A stretch of 64,000 nt of DNA from Corynebacterium yudongzhengii (GCF_003065405.1 NZ_CP026947.1:124001-188000); one strand, 5' to 3'. Shown: positions 1-9,117, numbered from the stretch's first letter. Numbers and translations are program-made. Notes: a model not told the origin generated them from the sequence alone.

Positions 1-570
1 GACGTCGCGGAAGCGGGTCGCGATGATGCCGAAAAGCATCGTCACCCACACACCGTTGACCACGATGAGAAGCATCGCCGGGATCGCCAGCAGCACCTCC
101 CAGCCGACGTTGATCCGAAAGACCGCTAGCAGTGCCACCCAAATGACCAGGTTGTGGGCCAAAAACAGCGCCTGGCGCCACACCAGCCGGTAGACGTGCA
201 CGCTGAGCGCGGACGGCAGCTGCTTGATGAGTCCCTCGTTCTCGATGAACACGTTCGCCCCGTCTTTGATGCAGCCGGCGATGAATCCCCAGATGATCAG
301 GCCGACGGTGACGTGCGGCAGGAAATCCGCCAGCGGCAGCTGGAAGAGCATCGAATACAAAAGGCCCAGGGCGAGCGCCATCACGCCGGTGGCGATGGTG
401 ATCCACAGCGGGCCGAGCGTGGAGCGGCGGTAGCGCTGCTTGATGTCCTGCCAGCCCAGCTGCAGCCAGAGCTCGTGTTGTCCGGCACCGCGGATCAGGT
501 CGCGGAAGGCGGCGGACATGGTCTGCGAGTCGGAACGCGGGGTGTCCGCTTCGTCGCGCTGGGAAGTCAT
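1..570 (-). CDS. wzm: Galactan/polysaccharide export ABC transporter permease (Wzm-like), C-terminus cut by window edge
   Basis: This is an ABC-2 type membrane permease of the kind that exports lipid-linked galactan during corynebacterial and mycobacterial cell-wall assembly. The 190 visible residues run from a hydrophilic N-terminus into WLQLGWQDIKQRYRRSTLGP, the typical Wzm/TagG motif just before the first membrane helix. Several hydrophobic segments follow, including HVTVGLIIWGFIAGC and ALFLAHNLVIWVALL. Family members are about 280 residues, so roughly 90 lie outside the window. The start is uncertain: ATG at 570 has no clear ribosome-binding site, and an in-frame GTG at 615 would add 15 residues. 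A class-V aminotransferase and quinone oxidoreductase beside it reproduce the M. tuberculosis Rv3783-Rv3777 neighbourhood, which supports the assignment. Confidence 0.8.
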   Translation of the reverse strand, partial: MTSQRDEADTPRSDSQTMSAAFRDLIRGAGQHELWLQLGWQDIKQRYRRSTLGPLWITIATGVMALALGLLYSMLFQLPLADFLPHVTVGLIIWGFIAGCIKDGANVFIENEGLIKQLPSALSVHVYRLVWRQALFLAHNLVIWVALLAVFRINVGWEVLLAIPAMLLIVVNGVWVTMLFGIIATRFRDV

Positions 571-750
571 GCGCGCGACATCGGCACGGAGTTGTTCTGA
601 TCGATGGTGCTGCACGACTTTTAACCCTAGTACCCGGTCGGGGTTGCGTCGGTATCCGGCGCTTTAGGCGCGTGCCTGGTGGGTGGAAGGTGTCCGTACG
701 TTGAGGAATACATAAGAATTTTCTGACTTTTCGCTGGTCGGGGCGGCGAT

Positions 751-766
751 GGCTACGATGGTAGCC
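751..766. promoter_or_regulatory. Short perfect inverted repeat in the divergent wzm/aminotransferase intergenic region
   Basis: GGCTAC and GTAGCC arms surround a GATG spacer. The repeat overlaps TACGAT, a plausible -10 hexamer for the plus-strand gene at 885. It could be an operator or chance. The remaining bases of 601-884 hold no coding potential that I can see. Confidence 0.25.
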
Positions 767-884
767 GTTGCTTACCCGCCCCGAGCGCAGGTCACTGCGC
801 ATACTTGGAGCCCCGGGTAGAGCGGTGGTTGAATTGGGTATTCCATAGCGAACGATCGGTTTCGGCTCAGGAGGATTTTCACGG

Positions 885-2096
885 ATGTCCGACTACGACG
901 TCTATAGCGTGCGTGGCTATTACACCTCCTTAGGAGACGGCTGGACCTACCTCAACGCCCAGGCCGCACCCCAAATTCCGGAAAGGGTCTCGGCGGCGGT
1001 CGCTCGCTCATTTCGCTTATCGACGACCCCACTCACCCCTTCCGGCGGCCGCGGACATCACGCGCAGCGGCCCCGCGCTGGGGCACTCGAGGGGGAGGGG
1101 TTTGTGCAGCAGGCGCGCGTCGCGGTGGCCGACCTGGTCGGCGGGACCGCCGACTGCGTGGTGCTCGGGCCCTCTCTCGAGGTGCTCTATGACAACCTTG
1201 CGCGCTCGCTGGAGCCGATGCTGCGCCGCAACAGCTCGGTAGTCCTCTCCGGGCTGGACTCCGAGCGGCCCAGCGTACCTTTCGCCCGGCTCGGGGCGGA
1301 GGTTCGCTGGGCGCAGCCGGATCTGGGCACCGGGGAGCTGCCGGGCTGGCAGTACCGGGAGCTTGTCGACGGTTCCACCCGCCTCGTCGCCCTCTCCGCC
1401 GCCCACGGCGTACTCGGCACGCTTGCCGATGTAAAGACCATCAGCGACAACACCCGCTCGCGCTCCCGGGCGTGGGTGCTGGCGGATGCGTCGGAATACG
1501 CCCCGCACCGGCTGGTCGATATTGAGGAGATGGACGTCGACATCCTCGGCGTCGACCTAGCGCGCCTCGGCGGGCCGCAGGTGGCGGCGCTGGTGTTTCG
1601 CCATCCGCTGATGTTCAAGCGCCTGCGTAACCCGGAGCTCATCGCCTCGCCCGTCTCGCCGGGACTCGCCGGCGCCGTCAGTGCGACGGTGGACCACTAC
1701 GCGGCGCTCGTCGAGAAGCGGGGGTCGCGCCGGGTGCGGCTCACCGCGTCTTTCGCGGCGCTCGAGGCCTACCTCAAAGAGCTAGGCGACGACCTGCACA
1801 CCTTCTTAGGATCGCTGCCCGCCGTGCACATCTTGGGCGTGACCGGGGAGGCCGCCGCCGGGGCGAACAGCGACCGGCTGCCGCGGCTGTCTTTTGCCGT
1901 CAACGGCGTGCCCGCCGATACCGTGCAGCAGCGCCTGTTCGACAACGGCATCGTGACTTCGCTGGCGCCGAGCTCGCAGCTGCTCACCGACATGGGTGTC
2001 GACGACATCGGCGGCGCCGTCACCGTGGGACTCGGCCCGTTCAACACGAGCCACGACGTCGAACACCTAGTGCGCGTCGTGGCGTCGCTCGCCTAG
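885..2096 (+). CDS. Class-V aminotransferase / cysteine-desulfurase-like protein lacking the PLP lysine
   Basis: This 403-residue protein has the class-V aminotransferase fold of the cysteine-desulfurase-like family. The cofactor-pocket motif DASEYAPHRLVD, matching the family DAVHYAPHRPID, lies at about residues 201-212. In relatives a stretch like SAYKFFGPH follows and carries the lysine that forms the Schiff base with PLP. Here the aligned stretch is DLARLGGPQ, with Arg227 in the lysine position. Desulfurase or aminotransferase chemistry is therefore doubtful, and a non-catalytic or altered role is possible. The ATG start at 885 has a strong AGGAGG about 11 bases upstream. The neighbour order matches the mycobacterial Rv3778c region. 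Function unknown. Confidence 0.75.
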   Translation: MSDYDVYSVRGYYTSLGDGWTYLNAQAAPQIPERVSAAVARSFRLSTTPLTPSGGRGHHAQRPRAGALEGEGFVQQARVAVADLVGGTADCVVLGPSLEVLYDNLARSLEPMLRRNSSVVLSGLDSERPSVPFARLGAEVRWAQPDLGTGELPGWQYRELVDGSTRLVALSAAHGVLGTLADVKTISDNTRSRSRAWVLADASEYAPHRLVDIEEMDVDILGVDLARLGGPQVAALVFRHPLMFKRLRNPELIASPVSPGLAGAVSATVDHYAALVEKRGSRRVRLTASFAALEAYLKELGDDLHTFLGSLPAVHILGVTGEAAAGANSDRLPRLSFAVNGVPADTVQQRLFDNGIVTSLAPSSQLLTDMGVDDIGGAVTVGLGPFNTSHDVEHLVRVVASLA

Positions 2097-2100
2097 GGGG

Positions 2101-3066
2101 TTAGTCCTGCGGGACCTCGAGGACGACCTTGCCGGTGACCTCGCCGGAATCGAGCAGCTCGTGGGCGCGCGCCGCCTCCGGCATCGGGATGGTGGTGTGG
2201 ATGCGGTGGGTGACGCGGCCGTCGTCAAGCAGGGGCCAGACGTTGGCCACCGTGGAGGCGACGATGTTTGCCTTGTCCTCTAAATCGCGGGCGCGCAGGG
2301 TGGCAGCGGTGATCGACTGGCGACGCGGCATCATCCGGCCCAAGTTGATCTGCGCCTTCGGGCCCGACTGCACCGCGATGACGATGAGGTGGCCGTCCTT
2401 GGCCAAAGACTTCATATTGTCCTCGAAGTAGTCGGCGCCGATGATGTCGAGGATGAGATCGCAAGTGCCCTTGAGCTCGTCGACGAAGTTCTGCTCGCGG
2501 TAGTTGATGAGGATATCCGCCCCAAGCTCCCGGCAGGTGGCGAGTTTCTCCTCCGAACCCGCGGTCACCGCCACCTCGGCGCCGAAGGCCTTCGCGATCT
2601 GGATGGCCATCGTGCCGATGCCGCCACCACCGCCGTGGATGAGCACGCGCTGGCCCTCGCGCAGCCCGCCGATCATGCCGAGCGTCGACCACACCGTGCA
2701 CGCGACCTCGACGACCGCGGCCGTCTCCTTCAGCGAATAGCCCTTCGGCACCGGCAGCAGCTGGCCCGCCGGCACGGCGACGTACTCGCCATAGCCGCCC
2801 CCGGCGAGCAGGCAGCCGACCTCCTCGCCGACGGAGCGATCCGTGTCCCCAGCATCCACGATCGTGCCGGCGCACTCTAAGCCGATGATCTCGCTCGCGC
2901 CGGGCGGCGGCGGGTAGTTGCCGTGGGCCTGGACGATGTCACCGCGGTTCACGCCGGCGGCGGCGACCTTGACCAAGACCTCGCCCTCGTTGAGCTGCGG
3001 TCTCTCGGTCTCCTGCCACTCGAGGGAACGGGGGTTGTCACTATCTGTCTGGATGATTGCCTTCAT
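2101..3066 (-). CDS. NAD(P)H:quinone oxidoreductase, zinc-independent MDR family
   Basis: This 321-residue medium-chain dehydrogenase/reductase resembles quinone oxidoreductases of the QorA/PIG3 type. It has an N-terminal GroES-like domain with AAGVNRGDIVQAHGNYP at about residues 36-52. The Rossmann nucleotide-binding loop HGGGGGIGTMAIQIAKAFGA is at about 144-163. The cysteine/histidine ligands of zinc-dependent alcohol dehydrogenases are absent. The start at 3066 gives MKAIIQ, the usual beginning of this family. An in-frame extension upstream runs across the tRNA-Ser gene and is not real. It converges on the aminotransferase-like gene with 4 bases between the stops. Confidence 0.85.
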   Translation of the reverse strand: MKAIIQTDSDNPRSLEWQETERPQLNEGEVLVKVAAAGVNRGDIVQAHGNYPPPPGASEIIGLECAGTIVDAGDTDRSVGEEVGCLLAGGGYGEYVAVPAGQLLPVPKGYSLKETAAVVEVACTVWSTLGMIGGLREGQRVLIHGGGGGIGTMAIQIAKAFGAEVAVTAGSEEKLATCRELGADILINYREQNFVDELKGTCDLILDIIGADYFEDNMKSLAKDGHLIVIAVQSGPKAQINLGRMMPRRQSITAATLRARDLEDKANIVASTVANVWPLLDDGRVTHRIHTTIPMPEAARAHELLDSGEVTGKVVLEVPQD

Positions 3067-3118
3067 GCAGCCCCAGGGTAGGTGAGGATCAGCCCTTAGG
3101 TTAGAATTTTTTCCCGCA

Positions 3119-3203
<85 letters not shown>

Positions 3204-3231
3204 CTCTTTCACTGTGGCTAGTCTGGCGGGC

Positions 3232-3591
3232 ATGAGTGACAACGCACGTGACAAGCAAGGCAGTGAGGTCGTAGTCGAGCAGAACCCCGCGACCGGAAGA
3301 TTCGAGATCAGCTATGTCGACGGCCACGAGCTCGCCGGCTCGGCGCAATATCTCGATCACGGCCAGGAGCGCATCTTTTTTCACACGGAGGTCGACGAGA
3401 AGTTCGGCGGGCGCGGGCTCGCCGGCATCCTCATCGGCCGCGCGCTAGAAGAGACGACGGCTCAGGGCCTGAGGATCGTTGCGGTGTGCCCTTTCGTTAA
3501 GGGGTTCATTGACCAGGTCGGTTATGAGGGCGACTACCGCGGCCCGCAGCAGGCGGATCTGCAGTATTTGGAGCACCATCTGGGGGCCTAG
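3232..3591 (+). CDS. GNAT-family N-acetyltransferase (YjdJ-type small form)
   Basis: This 119-residue protein has the compact GNAT fold. It contains [20 protein letters not shown], in which GGRGLAG is the acetyl-CoA pyrophosphate-binding (R/Q)xxGx(G/A) motif. It then has [23 protein letters not shown], a conserved end of this minimal family (COG2388 type). The acceptor substrate cannot be inferred. The start at 3232 gives MSDNARDKQ; a start 18 bases upstream is possible but adds only hydrophobic residues. It begins 29 bases after tRNA-Ser. Confidence 0.8.
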   Translation: MSDNARDKQGSEVVVEQNPATGRFEISYVDGHELAGSAQYLDHGQERIFFHTEVDEKFGGRGLAGILIGRALEETTAQGLRIVAVCPFVKGFIDQVGYEGDYRGPQQADLQYLEHHLGA

Positions 3592-3746
3592 CTGGGGGGT
3601 ATAGAACTTTCGGAGGAGATATTGCCCCCGGTTGGGAATGGTCCCGCTGTCAAGAGGTGGTACTCACAGTAAGAGGACTGCTAGTTTTATATCACAATTA
3701 GCGTTCAAGAAACTGGGAGTCGCGTATATCTTCCACCTCAATTGCT

Positions 3747-5210
3747 GTGGCTTTGCTGCTGTTGGGCGTGCTGGTTCTCATCGGTAAGGGGATCCGCGTT
3801 CAGGTCCCCGTGGTGCAGAAGCTGTTCCTGCCGGTATCCATCATCAGTGGTTTCCTGGCCCTTCTCCTCGGCCCGCAGGTCGCCGGGCGTTTCGTGCCCG
3901 CCCTCGAAGACGGCGGTGTCTTCGGAGAAAACACCCTGGAGGTCTGGGGCGAGCTTCCAGGCCTGCTCATTAGCGTCGTGTTCGCCACAATGTTCCTGGG
4001 CTCCCGGATCCCCAGCTTCACCCGCGCGGCCAAGCTGCTCGGAGTGCAGCTGTCTCTGGGTGTCGCCTTCGCCTCCGGTCAGTACGTCTGGGGCATCCTC
4101 GTCACTGCCCTAGTGCTCGTTCCTTTGTTTACGGTGCCGCCGGTCTTCGCCACCCTCATCGAGATCGGCTTTGAGGGCGGCCACGGCACCGCCGCCGGCA
4201 TGGCCCCGGTCTTCGAGGAGATCGGCCACGCGGATCTCGGCGACTTGGCGTTGGCCATGGCGACCGTCGGCATCGTCTCCGGCGTGATCATCGGCGTGAT
4301 CGCCGTGAACTGGGCGGCGCGCACCGGCAAGTCCGAGGTGCTCGACTCCGCGCACGAGACCCCGAAGTCCACCCTGCAGGGCCTCTACTACGACGACGAA
4401 GAGAAGGAATCCGCGGGCACCCTGACCACGCGTACGGCGTCTGTCGAGACGCTGACCTTCGCCTTCGGTATCGTGGCGCTCGCCGTGTTCATCGGCCAGG
4501 GCATCCTGTCGGGCCTGCAGTACATCGAGCAGCTGCTGTGGGCGGATATCGTCGAGATTTTCGCCTACGTGCCGCTGTTCCCGCTGGCCATGCTCGGTGG
4601 CGTGATCATCCAGATCGTGGCGGACCGTTATGAGCCGCTCGCGAAGCTCATCGACCAGGGCGTCATGCACCGCATCCAGGGCTTCGCCCTCGACCTCCTG
4701 ATCATTGCGGCGCTGGCGACGCTGTCGCTGAACGCGATCGTCGATAACTGGGTGCCGTTCGTCATCCTCGCTGTGGTGGGCCTGGCGTGGAACTGCTTCG
4801 TGCTGTTCTTCCTGGCGCCGCGGTTCATTCCGCGCTTCTGGTTCGAGCGCGGCATCGGTGACTTCGGTCAGTCCATGGGCGTGACCGCCACCGGCCTGCT
4901 GCTCATGCGCATGGCCGACCCAGAGCTCGAGACGCCCGCGTACGAGGCCTTCGGCTACAAGCAGCTCGTCTTCGAGCCCTTCTTCGGCGGTGGCCTCATC
5001 ACCGCGGCGTCGGTGCCGCTGATCATTCAGTTCGGACAGTGGCCGTTCTTCGCCGTGATGCTTTTGGCGCTGATCGCCTCGATTGCGTTCGGCTTCCTCT
5101 TCTTCGGCCGCAGCAAGGACGACGCGATGAACGAAGAATACGACAAGATCGACGGCGGGCCAGAAGCCAGCTCTCCCAGCGCCCAAGCCTCCCACGCGCG
5201 GGAAGAATAG
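3747..5210 (+). CDS. gltS: Sodium/glutamate symporter, GltS (ESS) family
   Basis: This 487-residue polytopic membrane protein carries ESS-family features. The N-terminal helix region KLFLPVSIISGFLALLLGPQ matches the family LxxLxxPASxIGGLLGLLLGP. The glycine-rich re-entrant segment GGHGTAAGMAPVFEEIG lies at about residue 145, and a second GDFGQSMGVTATGLLLMRM lies near 375. It should import glutamate with sodium. The C-terminal ~40 residues are hydrophilic and acidic. No ATG or good ribosome-binding site precedes it. GTG at 3747 is the only plausible start after the in-frame TAG at 3699, so the N-terminus may be slightly short or leaderless. Confidence 0.8.
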   Translation: MALLLLGVLVLIGKGIRVQVPVVQKLFLPVSIISGFLALLLGPQVAGRFVPALEDGGVFGENTLEVWGELPGLLISVVFATMFLGSRIPSFTRAAKLLGVQLSLGVAFASGQYVWGILVTALVLVPLFTVPPVFATLIEIGFEGGHGTAAGMAPVFEEIGHADLGDLALAMATVGIVSGVIIGVIAVNWAARTGKSEVLDSAHETPKSTLQGLYYDDEEKESAGTLTTRTASVETLTFAFGIVALAVFIGQGILSGLQYIEQLLWADIVEIFAYVPLFPLAMLGGVIIQIVADRYEPLAKLIDQGVMHRIQGFALDLLIIAALATLSLNAIVDNWVPFVILAVVGLAWNCFVLFFLAPRFIPRFWFERGIGDFGQSMGVTATGLLLMRMADPELETPAYEAFGYKQLVFEPFFGGGLITAASVPLIIQFGQWPFFAVMLLALIASIAFGFLFFGRSKDDAMNEEYDKIDGGPEASSPSAQASHAREE

Positions 5211-5213
5211 GGG

Positions 5214-5380
5214 CTAGCCTTTCGCGTCGGCTTTTAGTGAGCGCTTCCAGAGCGCGAGGACTCCGAAGAGGATCGCTATTCAGATAACGGTGGTAATAGT
5301 CCAGGACAAAAAGGGGTCACTGTTTACTTCTTCGGGAATGTGTGCCGCATGGGGCCCAGAGTAGTGGACGTTTATTGTTG
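5214..5380 (-). pseudogene. Remnant of a small single-helix membrane protein
   Basis: Read on the minus strand, the region gives AAHIPEEVNSDPFLSWTITT, then an in-frame TGA at 5280-5282, then IAILFGVLALWKRSLK and a short basic tail ending at 5214. This looks like a small membrane protein with one transmembrane helix, broken by a stop inside the helix. No in-frame ATG/GTG start is left. The identity of the intact parent is unknown, and the call rests on the membrane-helix pattern only. Confidence 0.35.
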
Positions 5381-5474
5381 CCGATTAGTCGTCCCATCCG
5401 CCCCAACGGTCACTTCTGTGAGGTTCTCGCGCTCTGCGGATCTACCCTGTTATGCGGATCTACCCTGCCATACC

Positions 5475-5572
5475 GCGCTATCGCTGGTCGAATTCACCCG
5501 CATAGAAAGGAGTGCTCCTTTCGACCTCGCGGGACTCGTTTATGAGCGCCTCCTTTCGACCAGCGCAAGCGC
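5475..5572. repeat. Palindromic repeat, copy A (98 bp)
   Basis: One of seven related intergenic elements in this window. The outer arms are GCGCTATCGCTGGTCGAA and the complement of TTCGACCAGCGCAAGCGC. The interior contains GACCTCGCGGGACTCG and CTCCTTTCGACC. It lies between the converging gltS and moeB-like genes. The rest of 5211-5841 contains copy B and the small remnant at 5214-5380, and otherwise nothing recognisable. Confidence 0.85.
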
Positions 5573-5706
5573 ACTATGGTGGTTGGTCTTGCGGATGCCC
5601 CTGCGAGGAGCTGGCGAGGTTAGGGGTGGGACTGATGGGGCTGGCGGGGCTGATGGGGTGGCCGGACCGTGGCATTGCGCGTCAGTGCCGAACGGCCATT
5701 CATGCC

Positions 5707-5804
5707 ACGCTAACGCTGGTCGAATTCACCCGTATAGAAAGGAGTGCTCCTTTCGGCCGCGTGGGACTCGTTTATGGGCGCCTCCTTTCGACCAGCGCAA
5801 GCGC
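5707..5804. repeat. Palindromic repeat, copy B (98 bp)
   Basis: Same architecture and length as copy A, 134 bases downstream of it in the same orientation. The outer arms are ACGCTAACGCTGGTCGAA and TTCGACCAGCGCAAGCGC. It differs from copy A at scattered positions, for example GGCCGCGTGGGACTCG in the interior. Confidence 0.85.
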
Positions 5805-5841
5805 ACCATGCGTCACCAAAGGCAGCACCAAGCCCAAACCC

Positions 5842-6921
5842 CTACGCCCGTGCCTCGAGCCAGCCGTCGATCCCGCCGTGCAGGCTCACCAGGTCGGTGG
5901 CGCCGAGCTCTTGGAGCTTCGCCACCGCCTTTGCGGAGCGGATTCCGCCGGCGCAGTAGACGACGATGGGTCCGTCGGCACCTGTGATCTCCGCGGGCAG
6001 ATCGGTGGCGTCGAGGACGTCGCCTAGGGGGATGTTCACCGAGTCCGCGAGGGTGAAGGCGGCGTGTTCGTGGGGGTCGCGCACGTCGATGAGCACGGCG
6101 CCGTCGGGGATGGTGGAGGTTTCGGGGACGTCGGGAAGCTCGTCGGCCGGCGTCGGCGCCTGGCGGGCCGGCTCAGAGGTGCGCACGTGCTCGGTGACCT
6201 CGGGGTTGCCGGTGACCGGGATGTATTCCCACATGCCGGTCAGGGAATCGATGTAGCCCAGCTTGCCGATCAGCGGCTCACCCACCCCCGTGATCAGCTT
6301 GATCGCCTCCATCGCCATCGCGGAGCCCACCACGCCGACGATGGGCCCCAAGACCCCGGCCTGCGCGCAGTTCGGCACCACGCCTGGGGCCGGCGGGGTA
6401 GGAAAGAGGTCCTCGTAGATCGGTCCCTTGCCGGCATAAAACACCGACAGCTGCGCCTCGAAGCCCAAGATCGAGGCCCACACGTGCGGAATGCCCAGCC
6501 GCGCGCAGGCGGCAGAGGCGAGGTGGCGGGCGTCGAAGTTGTCGGTGCCGTCGAGGACGACGTCGGCATCCGCCAGCACCTCGCGGGCATTCGACCAGGT
6601 CAGGCGCTCTTCGAAAAGCCGCAGCGACACGTTTGGGTTCAGTGCGCGCACCTGTGCCGCCGCCGATTCGACCTTCGGGGTGCCCACCTTGTCCATCGGG
6701 TGGATGATCTGGCGCTGCAGGTTGGAGACGTCGACGACGTCATCGTCAATCAGCGTGATCGTGCCGATCCCGGCGCCTGCCAGATACAGCAGCGCGGGTG
6801 AGCCGAGGCCTCCGGCACCGATGATGGCGACGTGGCCGTCGAGAAGCGCCTCTTGCCCGGCGGTGCCGAAGCCCGGCAGCGAGATCTGGCGGCGGTAGCG
6901 GGTGATGTCCTCAGGCCTCAT
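5842..6921 (-). CDS. moeB: MoeB/ThiF-type adenylyltransferase with C-terminal rhodanese domain
   Basis: This 359-residue E1-like enzyme should adenylate the C-terminal glycine of a ubiquitin-like sulfur carrier (MoaD here). The N-terminal region has RYRRQISLPGFG, the nucleotide-binding loop IIGAGGLGSPALLYLAGAGI (about residues 33-52), and DDDVVDVSNLQRQI. The C-terminal ~100 residues form a rhodanese domain with the active loop VVYCAGGIRSAKAV, carrying the catalytic Cys that would pass on persulfide sulfur. The zinc CxxC pairs of classic MoeB are not evident. The start at 6921 overlaps the moaE stop by four bases (ATGA), which indicates translational coupling in the molybdenum-cofactor operon. 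Confidence 0.85.
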   Translation of the reverse strand: MRPEDITRYRRQISLPGFGTAGQEALLDGHVAIIGAGGLGSPALLYLAGAGIGTITLIDDDVVDVSNLQRQIIHPMDKVGTPKVESAAAQVRALNPNVSLRLFEERLTWSNAREVLADADVVLDGTDNFDARHLASAACARLGIPHVWASILGFEAQLSVFYAGKGPIYEDLFPTPPAPGVVPNCAQAGVLGPIVGVVGSAMAMEAIKLITGVGEPLIGKLGYIDSLTGMWEYIPVTGNPEVTEHVRTSEPARQAPTPADELPDVPETSTIPDGAVLIDVRDPHEHAAFTLADSVNIPLGDVLDATDLPAEITGADGPIVVYCAGGIRSAKAVAKLQELGATDLVSLHGGIDGWLEARA

Positions 6922-7382
6922 TCGAGACCCACCCAGGTGTTGGTGCCGTCGATGAGTTCCTGCTCCTTCCAGATGGGAACCTCGGCCTTGACCCGATCGG
7001 CGAGGGTGGAGGCGGCGGCGAAAGCGTCCCCGCGGTGGGCGGCGGCGGCCATGACCACGAAGGCATCCTCGCCGATGGTCAAGGCGCCGGTGCGGTGGGC
7101 CGTCCACAGCCGCGTGCGCGGGTGGGCGGCGGAGACCTCGCGGGCGACGCGGGCGATCTCCTCGTCGGCGGTGGGGTGCGCGGTATACGTCAGGTTGGCC
7201 ACGCGCTGGCCACCATCGTGATCGCGCACGATGCCCTCGAAAACCACCAGCGCGCCCATGGCCTCGGTGACGGTCTGCGCGCGGGCCTCGGAATACAGCG
7301 ACTCGAGCGGAGACTCGGTCATGAACGCCGCCAGCACCTTGCCGGTGTGCTCGGCGACGTATGCGGGATCAGCTTTAGTCAC
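6918..7382 (-). CDS. moaE: Molybdopterin synthase catalytic subunit MoaE
   Basis: This 154-residue large subunit of molybdopterin synthase inserts sulfur from thiocarboxylated MoaD into precursor Z. Family landmarks are GALVVFEGIVRDHDGGQRVANLTY, then RTRLWTAHRTGALTIGEDAFVVMAAAAHRGDAFAA (the conserved HR.G.L..GE...V....HR segment), then VPIWKEQEL with the catalytic lysine. It starts with GTG at 7382, overlapping the 3' end of the upstream mog-like gene by 8 bases. The downstream gene overlaps it by 4 bases, so the three are cotranscribed. Confidence 0.9.
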   Translation of the reverse strand: MTKADPAYVAEHTGKVLAAFMTESPLESLYSEARAQTVTEAMGALVVFEGIVRDHDGGQRVANLTYTAHPTADEEIARVAREVSAAHPRTRLWTAHRTGALTIGEDAFVVMAAAAHRGDAFAAASTLADRVKAEVPIWKEQELIDGTNTWVGLE

Positions 7383-7890
7383 GGTCCTCCTCTAGCATGT
7401 CGATGATCGGCACGACTAACTCATCCAACACCGCGCAGCCGTCTTTTACTCCCCCGCGCGAGCCCGGCAGGGTCATCGCGAAGGTATGACCACTCACCCC
7501 GGCGACCGCCCGCGATAGCACGGCGGTGGCGATATTCTTCCGGCCCTTAGTGAAAAACGCCTGCACAACGCCCGGAAGTTCCCGCTCGAGGTGCGGCGTG
7601 AGCGCCTCCACGGTCTGATCGTCCGCGGTGATGCCCGTGCCACCCGAGGTGAGCACCACGTGGGGGACCTGCGGGCGCGCGAAGACCTCGTCGAGGGTGG
7701 CGCGGATGTCGCGGTCGGCGACGACGAGGGCCGCGGGGGTCTCGAAGCCCTTGGAGCGCAAAAACTCCACCGCGATCGGCCCGGATTGGTCTTCGTAGAC
7801 GCCGTCGGCGGCGCGGGTGGAGGCGACGATCACCAGCCCGGTACGCCCAGGCCGGTTCGCCGCCGCGGAGGAATCATGATCATGCGACAC
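7375..7890 (-). CDS. mog: MogA/MoaB-family molybdopterin adenylyltransferase
   Basis: This 171-residue protein belongs to the MoCF-biosynthesis fold that adenylates molybdopterin. It shows VLTSGGTGITADDQTVEAL at about residues 80-98, the TSGGTG substrate loop, and LPGSRGGVKDGCAVLDELVVPI near the C-terminus, typical of MogA/MoaB. The first ~18 residues are hydrophilic and histidine-rich. The start at 7890 lies 19 bases downstream of the moeA stop and overlaps moaE at its own end. MoaB and MogA cannot be separated from sequence alone. Confidence 0.85.
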   Translation of the reverse strand: MSHDHDSSAAANRPGRTGLVIVASTRAADGVYEDQSGPIAVEFLRSKGFETPAALVVADRDIRATLDEVFARPQVPHVVLTSGGTGITADDQTVEALTPHLERELPGVVQAFFTKGRKNIATAVLSRAVAGVSGHTFAMTLPGSRGGVKDGCAVLDELVVPIIDMLEEDRD

Positions 7891-7909
7891 GACAGAAGTC
7901 CTTCACTGT

Positions 7910-9117
7910 TTAAAGCGGGTAGACGGTCACGGCGGCGCCGGGTGTGAGCGCGGCGCGCGCCGGGATGCGGATGAGGCAGTCGGCGGTCGCGGCCTGCGAC
8001 AGCAGGTGAGACGAGGTCCCGCCGGTCGGCGTGGCCACGAGCGTGCCGTCGCGCCGGCTGCTCAGGTGACCGCGCAGCAGCTGATCGCGCTCATCGCTCA
8101 AGCCTTCGCGGGCCTCGGCGAGCTGAGCGGTCACAGGCTGAGGGGCCTGGCCGAGAAGCGGGGCGATGAACATGCGGAAGCTCACCAACGTCGAGACCGG
8201 GTTTCCGGGCAGGCTGATGACGGGGGTGGCGGCGAACGTCGATAAGCCTTGGGGCCCGCCCGGCTGCTGGTCGACGTGCCCGAACCAGCCGTCGCTAAGC
8301 ACTTGGCGCACCACCTCGAACTTGCCGGCCGAGATCCCGCCCGAGGTCACCACGGCGGTGGGGCGGTGCTTATCGACGGCCGCCTGCAACCCCTCCCGCA
8401 AAGCCTCGGGGTCATCGTTGGTGCGCACGAAGCCCGCGACGTCGATGCCGTGGCGCTGACACAGCGCGGCGAGCATGGGGGCATTGGAATCGGGGATCGA
8501 GGCCGCCCCTACAGAGCCGACCTCCGCACCGCCGGTGACGATCAGCACGGAAGCGCGGCGATACACCTCGACGGCCGGGATCGACTGGCTGACCAGCGTC
8601 GCGATCCCCGCCGGAGTGAGCCGTGTGTCCCGGGCGAGGAGCAACTGCCCGCGCGCGATATCCGAGCCGCGCGGGCGCACGAACTGCTGCGGGGTGATCT
8701 CAGGCAAGCGGATGCTCGCGCCGGGATCGACGAACTCAGCCGGCGAGCAATGCTCCACCGCCACGACGGCTGCCGTGCCCCCGGCAGCTTCGCGCCGGTC
8801 ATGACGGGCACGGCCTGATCGTTAAGGCCGTGCGGGTAGAGCTCGTCCGGGTCCGTGCCGGCGGGGATCGTCTCGCCGACGGTGATCTCCTCGGCGCTGC
8901 GGCCGGCGGGTAGGGCGTAGCCGTCCATCTGCGAGTTATCGAAGGGCGGCAGGTCGCTGGCGGCCATGATGTCGGAGGCGAGCGTGCGGCCGGCCAGCTC
9001 AGGGGCCACCGACAGGGTCTCGACGCCCACATCCGGCAGCATGTCACGGGTGGCCGCGAGATGATCCTCAATTGAGCGCACGAAAAATCCTTCCACACTG
9101 GGTTGGTTTGAAACCAT
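7910..9117 (-). pseudogene. moeA: moeA molybdopterin molybdenumtransferase, single-base frameshift
   Basis: MoeA inserts molybdate into adenylated molybdopterin. The first part (9117 to about 8780) reads FDNSQMDGYAL and VPVMTGAKLPG, classic MoeA motifs. The second part, in another frame to 7910, reads AVEHCSPAEFVDPG, then IVTGGAEVGS and VTSGGISAGKFEVV and VISLPGNPVSTLVSF. The break lies at the C5 run 8778-8782 (G5 on the coding strand). One extra base there restores KLPGGTAAVVAVEHC and a continuous ~400-residue protein. It may be a true null mutation, phase variation or an assembly error. The surrounding moa/moe genes look intact. Confidence 0.85.

Noticed and set aside
3699..3746. Extended N-terminus for the GltS-type symporter
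   Set aside because: The frame upstream of 3747 has no ATG/GTG/TTG before the in-frame TAG at 3699, so GTG 3747 is kept despite the weak ribosome-binding site.
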